Shown: positions 9,531-21,100 of the stretch, in pieces
Numbering within the stretch: position 1 is the first letter of the stretch
Layout: the number at the start of each line of letters is the position of its first letter
Assembly (NCBI GenBank): GCA_001938485.1
Contig: MQRK01192138.1
Span: 3,211-31,748 of the forward strand
Direction of reading: 5' to 3'
Source: Girardia tigrina
Taxonomy: Eukaryota; Platyhelminthes; Tricladida; Dugesiidae
DNA length: 28,538 nt
Notes under the pieces: model-generated
Databases searched by the model: none
What the model was told of the DNA's origin: nothing
Seen by the model: the letters and a program-made list of their open reading frames with translations, nothing else
Program-made: the position numbers and the translations under genes

Positions 9531-11510
9531 GAAAATGGGGCTTCTGCCTCATTCGATAATTAGTACCTTTAGTATTAGTATCCTAAAATTAGTACCTTAA
9601 AGGTCCACTAGTACCTTTAATTGGTAATTATCAGTCACCGATGGGTAGTTACCATGAGGTTTATTTTCGAGGTTATTATTACCGGTGGAAACGTTTGATA
9701 CAAGCGCTGCATTGAACATTCGTTGATGCTTCCTTTGACTCATACTGCTTTAATGTTTCGGACTGCGTGAGCTACATTAAGCCTCGTAGCAAAAAATATT
9801 GAGACAATCTAGTTTCGACATCTTCAGTTAAAAGTTAAATTAATGTCACTAAAAAATCAATATAATCAATACTAAGATCTTCTAGAAAAAAGAGTTATTA
9901 ATAGATTGAAGACTTTATTGAATATCTCTATTAATCATTAGTGTAATTAATTCGATATATTCATTATGTTTTTTTCATTTTTTGATCTCAAGTTCTAAAA
10001 GGCTAAAATATTGCCATTATTTATTTTAATATTTTGAATTTTATATTATTTTTGATTATTTATTCATTCTAAATCCCACCTACCCATGAATATTTCACAT
10101 TTTATAAAACTAAACTGCATCTAAACACTGTTACTTAGAGTTCAAAACGATGTGTGACATAATAAAACTGTGTAGGTCATGTCGATGCGTCCGATCTTGG
10201 AACATAGATCTTGGCCCTTTCCTGTTTACAGAATCGATAAACAAATTGTGAAATGCTAACCACTATTGTTGATAAGTAAACAATTTCAAAATGAATGTTC
10301 ACATTTCAAATAATTTTTATCGATTATTAATATTTGTTAATATTTTGCGTTTCCATTTCAGTTAAAGATTGGGTTATTTATACAAAGTGATCATTCTTAA
10401 AAACTGTCGAAACATTCTTCAACACATTTTATACTTTTATCTCTAACAAAGTAACAAAGTCGTTTAGTTTCAAAATATATAATAAATAAGAAAGAAAGAT
10501 TATTTGTTTGCAAAGTGAGATGAAGGAAAGGATAAAGGAAAAGTTATAAATTACGGGTCAATGGTCAGAATTATGACTTGGTATGTGAAAGTCGTGAGTG
10601 ACCGAGTCCGTTAGAAAGATGGTGGGAAATAGATCCAATCCATTAATTGCAAAAACAAATTTTAGCCAGGGAAAACGAGCTTCAGCAAGAAATGGTAAAT
10701 TTTCTTTGATAAGGTAATAAAGATACACATGAAGGAGGATCTAGTGTGAGTCATTGACAATGATGGAAATATTGAATGAGAACTCATCGGTTAAAAGAAC
10801 ATAATATTAATTTTAAAATCCATTTAATAATCTATCCGGTTCTTTAACAACATAACACACCACTTTCATTTATATAAAGACATTTATGAAAATGATTGAT
10901 GTAAAGTCATTTTTGCCACGCCTTATATTTATTCGTTCAGTTTGTCGATCTATTTGTCTCTGCTACAAATCTTTTGGGAACGATTTCTCTAGCTTTACTT
11001 TATCGAGTAGAGCTGAAATTTCGCAAACTTGTTCATTCCAGATTACATTTTAATAATTTAGCAAAACATTCATCAATCAATATATTAATTAATCAAAAAT
11101 GATTGAAAAGCAAAAAATCAGAGATAAAATTGACAATCAGCAAGGAAACTTAAGTCAAAATCATAATAAATCAATATATGATTATTATTCGTGTTAAAAT
11201 ACAAACTAATCAAATATAAGCACGGTTTTCATAAAAATATATTATAATACTTAATTAACCTCTAATATCTTTAAATTATATTTTATATAAAGGCTTATTT
11301 GGTATAATTAAGTTATCAAACATTCGTTTTTTAGATGTTGCCAGTTATGGTCCGTAATTCCATGACGATTTCAAAACTGTAGGAATTTATATATACTTCA
11401 TATGTCCTATAATTTAGATTGGTTTGATTAAAGACTTCAACTCTCTCACTTCAACTTATACTTTGTCTCCAAAATCAAAAAAATAATTTGTTCAAGGAAA
11501 ATATAATTTT
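9530..11510. other. Intergenic region downstream of flotillin-2
   Basis: No supported gene. A short run near 9560-9625 repeats attagtacctt in direct and inverted copies. Near 10619 an ATG opens 25 codons (MVGNRSNPLIAKTNFSQG...) followed by aat|GTAAAT, which could be a first exon, but no partner exon is seen. The stretch 10883-11051 (55 codons) resembles dispersed repeat sequence more than a gene. Confidence 0.45.
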
Positions 11511-11511
11511 T

Positions 11512-12158
11512 TTAATTTATATTAATTTTTGTTTTTAAATTTTTAAAATATATAATTTTTAAAATATTTTCTTCAGAATTTGAAAGCCTTACATTTGTGA
11601 TATCTACTCCTGTAATAGCTTGAATAGTTGGAGGCAGGGAACCTAAGAGTTTTGCAATTTCTGATGCCACACAATTTCCAGAACCACCATCTACAATAGT
11701 TATATTTTTTGTTCGTTGAAGGGGACTAGCAACTTCAGCAGCCACTCGAGGCATACTGTCGATGATCTGATTTAAAATAGCTGTTTTACCATACTTTTTA
11801 AATGCTTCCGCTCGTAATTTCATTCTCTTTGCTTCGGCTTTTCCAATAGCACCAATGACGAAAGCTTCTGCTTCACCTTTAAGTTCTATTTTCTTAGCTT
11901 CTGCTTTAGCTATATAAATGTGTTTTTCTCTAAATAAATATTAAATAATTTAATTACATTTTAAAATTAAAGATACCGTAATCCTTCAGAGGTTCTTTCA
12001 ATTTTATATGCCTCTGATTCGGCTGGTTTTTTAATTGTGGCTTCTAAATCATTTTCTCTCCTTAAAACTTCATTTTCTTCAATTATTATTTGTTTGTTTT
12101 TTTCAACGACTTCAATCTGTATTTCTTCCATTCGAATCCTTTGCTTTTCTTTGGCTGC
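11512..12158 (-). CDS. Flotillin-2 exons 5 and 6
   Basis: Exon 5 is 11977-12158 (acceptor tttaag|gcagcc, donor cg|GTATCT). Exon 6 is 11512-11929 (acceptor atttag|agaaaa). They are separated by a 47-nt intron. Exon 5 starts AAKEKQRIRMEEIQIEVVEK; exon 6 carries the last EA repeats, a SMPRVAAEVASPL stretch and the C-terminal ITGVDITN. The last 25 residues after ITN are Asn/Lys/Ile-rich and not conserved. The stop overlaps an aattaaa word that might act as a poly(A) signal. Confidence 0.92.
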
Positions 12159-15100
12159 CTTAAATTACTTTTGTTGAAATCAACAAACTTATATAATTAA
12201 ATATAAATATAAAATATGATGAAGTATAAAAAAGTTTGCACAAAAAAGGAAGATGAAGAAGACACTGAAATCTAGCTTACTTAGAAAACTTAAATAATGA
12301 CTGTACATGGAAAAAAAGAGATTTTCCTTCGTCCAATATATTTAGAAATGAAGATCTAATAAAAAATTATGTATGTGAAGAATATTTTAAATTTTTTGAA
12401 TGTGTAAATGTATTGATGCTGTATGTTTATTTAAGTATGTTGAACTTAGAATGGTGATTCTACCACCCAGATGGAAATTAGTATTTTTTAAATTTAAAGT
12501 GATTAACTATTCAAACATAATTAAAATAATCATTTGATAAGTTAATATTTTTAATTTAACAATTAAAATTAAGTTTAATATTGTTTAATAAAATTTAAAT
12601 TAAATTTATTTTTATTAATTTGATAACATTTATTATTTTGGATTTTATTAAGAAATGGTTTAAATTATTATTTTTGATTAATATTTTTTAAAAGTCAAAT
12701 ATTTTTAAAAATGACTTAGAAAAATTGTTCAAATAATCATGATTAAGAATAGAAATAAGAAAAGTTAATTAGAACGATGACAAACGATAAAAAACCTTCT
12801 GAGAGTTGTAATGACTCGAAATGTGATTGTAATAAAAATTCAAATGAGAGTTGCCTCCATGTTCTTAATGATGTACAAATCATTTGTTCCCAGTAAATTA
12901 TTATGATTGTAAGTAGCGTTTATGCCACTTTCATTATTATCACATTCTAAAGTTATAATTTAACACCACCAAAAATTTATTACTATTTACAATTCATATA
13001 CTTAAACAAATTTCTTGTTGCTTCAATTATTTCGCCCAAAATTAGTTCATTAAATTTTTTCGATTAAATTTTGAAATTATACAAAAATTTAAATCTAAAA
13101 TAATCTTATATTTTTTTACAAAAATCTTACAATATTTTTATTAAGAACACCAACATGGGTTTTCAAACTTTTATTTTTATTACAATCAGAATTGTCTTTT
13201 GGACAACTCTCAGAAAAACTCTCGTCATTCGACATCGTTCTAAATTGATATTTTTTGTTAATGTTTGTTAATTAATAATTCGAACAAATTTTTCATTATT
13301 TTCTGATTTTATTTTTAAAATTCAATTTTGTAGTTTTAGTATTAATTTTTATTTACATATTAATTTTATTTAAAAATTATTTTATGTAAAGATAGAACAT
13401 TTAATTAATTCTAAACTTAGTTAAAACTATTTATTTTATTTAAATTTTAATATGAAGATTTGAAAAGATTTAATATTTTTAATGTTTTTATATATCTTAT
13501 GCTGTACTTTAAAATGTAAATTATGTTCGAATAATTATTTACCGTGAACATCTAAAATATCAATTTTCCATCTGGGTGGGAGAAACACATTTCCAAATAC
13601 TAAACTCAACATACAAAATTCAACAAACCAATTTCAACATACCAAATTTAAAATATTCCTCACAATTTTGATCTTAAATAATCTTATATTTTTTTACAAA
13701 AAATTTTACAATATTAAATCTTAATTAATCTTATATTTTTTTACAAAGAATTTTACAATATATAATCTTATATTTTTTACAAAATTTTTACCCTTAAATA
13801 ATTTACATTTTCTTACAAAAAATTTACAAATTTTTAATGTAACCAAATTTTACATTCTTACGAAACTTAATCATAAAAAACTAATTAATTTAAATTTACA
13901 GTAACCATTTTATTAAAAAATTATTTCTGAAAATATTAATCCGTTAATTAAAATTTATTTAGCTTATTCTATAACTTTTATTAAAATATGTTAATTGTTA
14001 TTACTGTAAACATATTTTAAATAAGTATTTATTATCATATTTTTACTCTACATTGTAATTGTTAATTTATTTCTTTTAAATGTTCAAATTAAAAAAAATA
14101 AACTATTTTGGTGAAACTTAAAACAAACCCCTCATAATGATAAATGCAAAAATGTTTTTATTCGTTTTTGATTATATAATCCAAAACTACTACGATCGAG
14201 TAACGTTAAAAATTCGATGAACATTAGTGGATAACTGAACTTATGATATATCCAGTCGCTCCGCAAACTGAAATTGGGACAAGAGTGCTGTCGACCACTA
14301 CTCGTATAAATAAATATATTTGTATATATGCGTAATATTTATGCATTATTAATTGATTTCTTTGCACCAATTTGACTGTTTGGAACCGATGTCTTTTAGG
14401 AAACAATTCATGGCTAGTCTCAAACAGTTTAAATGAATTTTAATAATCGCAAATTAATTTTAATAATAATATCTTGCTTAAATAAAAAATCAATAAATTA
14501 ATTCAAAATTTTAAATTCAAAATTATCATTATTATTATCTTGTAAACGATAATAGTTCAGAATAATTATTATAATCAACCAAATTGTAATAATTAATTAA
14601 CTTAATCAACTGCAGGCAGAAGAAGAAAATTTTAAAAATCTCATTCAAAAATCTCAAAATCTCGTTTATCAATCGAACTGTGATATCAACGTTGATCCGA
14701 AGTACTTATTGCAACTTAAAGATTTTTTTGAAGAAAATTTGCTTAAAAATATCAAAACCTGTTCTATTTTATTCCCCGCAAAAACTACGAAAAGAATAAT
14801 AATTAGACAGTATGAGGGGTTGATTTAAATTTTTATCTCGCCAGAATAATTTATTATTTTTTAAAAGGTAAAATATTTAAATGTTATTATGCTTATTCAA
14901 TATTTTAAAATTAAAAATGATATAATAAAAGAAAATCATAAAAAAATAAATATCTATTTAAAAATAAAAAATATCTTTTTAATGTATCTATTAAATATCT
15001 TAAAATTAAAAATGATAAGAAAACCATTAAATATTAAATATTTATTTATAAATGAAAATATTTTTATTGTCAAAACAATTTATATATTTTAATAGAAGTA

Positions 15101-18100
15101 TTAAGCAATTTAAATAAATTTTTCGTTTTAATGTGAAAATTATTTAATAAATTTGCAAGATTTTAAAAATTGAATCGAAAATTAATTGAAATCAAATTTA
15201 ATAGATTAATTTGTGGCGGGATAATTAAATTAACAGAAAAAATTGGGTTAAATAAGTGAATTGTTGTTACATAAATAAAGTTTGGTGTTAAAAAATTGAA
15301 TTCGGATATTGATGTTGCAACCACTTCTCACAGACAGTATGGTTTGTCAAAGATAAGTAACTTATTTTGTGTATATTCAAATTAACTTGCTCCATTTTTA
15401 CTGATCAAATAACTTGGTTTTTTTAACCTTTTTCTGCTATAAAATAAACGTTATAAGTTATACATTTTTTAATTCAGTTGGTAATATAAAGGGTAAAGAT
15501 TTATGAAATTTAAAAGTATTTCAAATGATTTGGGAATTCCAATAAATTAGCCTATTTTGAGTAGTTGGTTCGAAAGCTTGAAAAACCAATACGGAATTGT
15601 AAAAAAAGGTCAATGTGAAAAACATGTATTGAAAGTTTAGCCCAAAATAAATGGTTATTGTAGTGTCCTTAAATCCACAAAAAAAATAAAAAAGTTTTCC
15701 TGACACCATTTGGTCACAAACAAATAAATAATAAAAAAATTGAAAATGGTAAAAATTAAATATGTTTATAATTTAATATTGATTATCAATATTAATATAG
15801 ATTATCAATTACAAAAAAATATTGGAGCAGATTGAATTATGTGACTTGAAGGATGAGTGTTATTATTCTATCAAACAATGTCTATTTCTACCACTATCCA
15901 TCAAAAGTACGTCGTAACTAATTCACTCCAGAATGCAACAATCCTGATTATAAGAAATTTCCGTCATCAATCTCTCAGTAAGTTTGATTCTCTCAGTTTT
16001 AATTCTCAAACAATTACTGTGAATGAACATTGTTTATTCCCATATCAGCCTCTTTCTTGTTGTCGTGAATTTGTTCAATCTTCTTTTTCATCTTTCTGTT
16101 GTTTGTTAAAAATAAAATACTTTGAAACCATTTATTTTTTATTTATTGGTTAACGGTAATTCTAACAGAAGAACCATTATTCCACTAGAATTAATTTTAC
16201 AATTATCAATGAGTAGTGTAACTAGTGTAGAAAGAAATGTATAAAAATATTCTTAAAACATCAATAATTTTGTAAACTACTAATTCTCATTACAGTTATC
16301 TGTTTTCAAATTCATTTTACCAAAATCTTGATCTGATCACAACTATAGCTTATTTTAACACATTTAATTTTAGACACATTAATGCTTTATAAACTTAGTG
16401 TAGTACGTAATTTGATACTTAGTTGTTGTTTAACTGAACTGGGATGCGCGCAAAAGTTAAAGAGTGTGATTATCAAGTGAAAGAAAGATGATAATTTCTT
16501 TTTTCTATTTTTTATATCTACAAGATATCACGGCTTATAAAAAACGATGAAGACGCTGATGATCTTACCGCTGTACGATGCGCGCAAAGATTTCCTCAGT
16601 TCGCTCAAGAACTATCGGGAGTACACTGATTTGCACAACAAAGACAAACTGATGCTGCGGCTTGTAGTGGTGGGCGAGGTGCATTCGTATTTTGAGGATT
16701 TGACAAAGCGACCCAGGCGGATTTGTAGAAGAATTCCACTACCCTCACAGCAGAAATTACCATAATCCTGACACTTTCATGAGGGAACTTCGATTCCAGA
16801 CGACTGGCACCAGATATGAGCGTAGATTTTTTAATGGCCCATTTGAAGCAGTTGATTGTCATGATTCGCGCTAACAAACACATCGACGAGGCTTTTGCAA
16901 CCCATGCATTTATCAATGGGCTATCCGATGCAGTTATGAGAAGTGCTAATGACGATCCTGCCACAGAAGATTCCGTTACAATATGCCGGTTGGGGAGTTT
17001 TAGAGCTACGGTGGAATGGGACACTTTACACATATATGTACGACCGGGGATCGGGGTACCCTGTATACAGTCGACCGAGACGGAACTCCGAGAATCATCG
17101 CAAAATTGAGAATGTTTTAGTTTCGTACTCACGGGTTCTATTACAAAAGAGTACACTTACCTACAGTACAGAATATGGCAAATATAAAACCAGTAGCAAA
17201 TCTCCACTATTACGCAGGCTGGAGGCCTGTTTGAGGCGACGAGCAAGTGGAAAAAATTATGAGGTGAATAATTGTACGGATTTCCATATGCCAAGGGCCG
17301 TAGATGCATACTAATATAACGTCATTGTCGAAAATAGTGAGGTATCAGTGGTGTGCGTGATTGTCATATTTTACAGTTTTGGACTCGAAACAAAGCCAAT
17401 GGACTTGTTGCTTGAAGCATTAGCGGGGAACTGCGCTGGCATCGAGGGAGAAGTACCGGAATAGCCGGATCATCTGACACGGCGGACGTTATTTTCGCAG
17501 GTCGGTCACTTGATTGGTACTTTCCAAATTTGCTGCTGCTTGAAGCCAGTATGCAGTTTCCTGAAAATAATGGTCTTCTGCGGCTTGTGGGACGATTCCG
17601 TGGGACAGTGTGTAGCGGATATTGCTGAGAAATTGGCTAAGTGACTCTAAACTGAGGACCAAGGAACGGAAAATGGTAAGTGTCCAATCTGAATAAAAGT
17701 CGAAAGTTGATAATGACGTGCAATGAGTTATACAAATCGTGTTAGATAAGCGAAATATTGGTTTAACTGTACATAATCACTATTAAGAAGACCATTGAAG
17801 AATAGGAAACCGTTCATTAACAAAACGGTTCTGTACCATAAAAACTATGATAAATATATTATTTCTTTGAAAATGACAAAAAATCATTTTTATAAATATA
17901 AAAAGATATTTGAATAAGAATTTACTAATAAATAAATAAATAATGTACAACTAAGTTTGGATACATACGTGATGTACCCAATAAATACTCAGACTCAGAA
18001 AAAAATAATTACTTCATAAAATTAAAATTGCAAGTAATTATACCTAAGTATATGTAGGTAATGAAAAGTGGTTTTGTTTTTCTAAGCTGGTTATGTATTT

Positions 18101-21100
18101 ACAAATATTGTACTATTTCCTTATTTCGTCAGAACATATCAGAACTTATATTCGTCAGATAACGTTGAATTTCAAAGCGTTATGTTTTGCTTTTAAAGAA
18201 ATCTGACAGCCAAGATATTGTTGGACAACTACAAGAGTGAACACCCTTGTAAACCATTTACAACTGGTTCATGATTTTTAAAGTTGGCGCACTGATGTTT
18301 TAAATGTGGAAAAGTCGGTAAGACCCGTGGAAGTTAAAAGTAAGTAAAAAAATGCTGCTGAAAATCAAAAAAGATTTTGCTGCATCAAGTGTCAAAATCA
18401 TTTCCAATTATTATATAAAAAAACTGATAAAGGAAGCGAAATAAGCGACAGAAAAGACGAATGAATGAATTCTGGCTATGGCATGACAATGAACAGAAAC
18501 ATGCATTACACCTGACAACAAAAACTATCGACTCGTTCATATTATCATTGGCGCCTTACTCGTCATATAGGGAAAATCTCGTTCCTAGTGATTTCCACTT
18601 ATTCTAACAACTAAAGAAAGATTTGCAACAACATGCCCTGCATTTGCTTGCTTTATATCTGAAAAACGTATTTAAAATGGGCCTTTTTGACGAGGTGTCA
18701 TGATGGCAAAAATGAATGAAAGTTGGTGGAGATTACTTAAGAAGTAAATCTAGAATAATAGTCTGTTTATTGTTATAAATTTGACATATTTAACAGTTTT
18801 GAATTTGAAACAGATCCAACAGACTCGTCGTGTGAAAGATTAGTGGTTAACTGCGCAGGTATCAAGGCGGCAAGGAATTGCCGGATTTATAAATCAATAA
18901 ATTTGAATAAAATCGATTGCTAATTTTGGGTCAATTCTAAATACCTATTTGACGCATTGCGTAGTATATTCGATTTAAAGATTGGATATGTAACTTTATA
19001 TTCATCAGTTATTTCTAGGCCCAGAAGTTTTTGATTAGTAACAAATTCTTTTAAAATACAGCCATTTCATGAATAAATATAGTTTGAGGGAACTTTGTGA
19101 GATATTTGAGTAATTTTCTCGTTTGTGTAATGTGTTACCAAAATATTATAAACATTCGGTCATTCTGGATAACCCATTTCCTAAACTGTAAGAACAGCAT
19201 TTTTTAAGATGCGATATAGAATGAGCAAGTTCAGAATGTATCTCATTACTTATTCCAAGAAATCATGCAGAAAAATGAATACTAACTTGCATTAGATATA
19301 ACATATTTATAAAGTATTCATGCAGGTTTTAAATTGGGTTTAAGTTTGAATTGTTGCTAGACTTGTCGAAAATCTTTTCGTCATTGGTCCTGAAGTAGAT
19401 TATAGACTATAAAAACAGATCCATCAGTAAAAAGCACTTTCCCGCATTGCTATAAAGTTCATTCTTTGTACGCATTAATAAATAAAAACCGTCTACTAAG
19501 TTTATCTTCGACATAAGAGGTCTATAAACAGATCTCATTGTAAAAAACCTTTCTTTTGACCAATATTTTCAACGTTAATGTTTTATTAGGATAATTATTT
19601 GTGATTTTGAAAGGTGAAGGAAATGGACTGGCAACAACTTCTAATAAATTATCTGAATATTTGTCAATGATTTGGGCCTTCCTGACTTATCAGAATTCTT
19701 CAAAGTTTTCTTTTTCTTAAAATTAATCAAAACATAAAAAACTGAGGAATAAAGGTGGTCAACACATTCATCAGTTTCTTTTATTGTATATTGTTTTATT
19801 TCAAAACAATAATTAGTCCTCTTTCAATCTCTGAAATATGTATTCTTTGAGGAATTGTTAAGGAAAATATCAAAATTTGTCAAAAATTACCCAGTTGAAA
19901 ATTTTGTGAAATAGTAATATTCTCCCTTGTCTGGAAGAAAATGACAGAAATACCAGGTAAAGATCGGAATCAATAGAAGAGAGGAAATCATCAAGGGACG
20001 GAAGCTGAAATTCTGCGAATATCAAATAAGAAAACAAGCACTAGCGAAGGTTATGATTGAAGGAAGAATGGAACGAGAAAGCCCAAGAAGAAGACCAAAT
20101 AGAAAATGGACAGACGACTTAAAAGAATGTAGTGGACTGAACATAAAAGATTTAAAAAGAGAGGCTTCAAATAGATAATGTGACTAAGGCTTGTGCATAA
20201 TTTGGTACGCCCACTGCTTAATAGAGCTCTTGGCGTTTGTTTCAGTATAAATGTAGAATTTTTGACAAATTTTTAATTTTTCGTTTCTTTAAAGATCAAA
20301 CAACAAGTAGTGTATCTAAAAAATATTTATCGTCAAACACAAAAATTTGAACTTGTAATTCATATGCCAATTCAGACTCAGCTTTCTGTTGATTGACTTG
20401 TGTTTCAAAAACTGCTTTCTGCATATTAAAGTTTCTTTCTGCATCTGCTATTTCAGTGTTAGCTTGATATCGAACATTCATTCTTAATTTTTCACATTCA
20501 GCTTCCTTTAGAAATAAAATTTTACAAAACTTAGTCTTTAAAAATTTACCCTGATTCCAGCGTCTCTTTCAGCTTCTGCAACACCAATATCAGCATCCTT
20601 TTTGACATTGGCTGTTTGAGCTCGACCAAGAGAATTTAAATATTCTACTTTATCATATACATCCTTGATAGTAAAACTTAATATTTCGATTCCCATTTTA
20701 CTAACATCAGGTGAAGCAACTTCGCGTACCAACTGTGCAAATTGGTCTCTATCCTTATTAAAAAATATCATATCATTTTTATTTGTTTCAATTTTACTTG
20801 ATAAACAGCCTCCACAGTAAGTGTTCCTAAAATAGCTCGTAGATGTCCTTCTAGTGTCTGTAAAATTGTATTAGCAATATCTTCTCTTCTTTTACCAAGA
20901 AACTGTTCACATGCAATACGCAAAAGATTTTCTTCATTCATTACTTTAACTTGAGCAACTCCTAAAACAAAGAGATTGTAATTAATATAGAACTAAATAT
21001 TTTATGCAAATTGTTTATAAATTTTAAAATTTTGGAAATAGTTCAGTTGGTAACTTTTATTTCTGTCTTCTCGCGTAGTTGCATTCATCCAGAAATTGGT

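Noticed and set aside
14889-15092. 67-codon plus-strand ORF
   Set aside because: Made almost only of Ile, Lys, Asn, Tyr and Phe codons in low-complexity DNA.
16605-17156. 183-codon minus-strand ORF, the longest in the window
   Set aside because: Antisense to the Gypsy-type fossil; the plus strand carries the recognisable Gag similarity.
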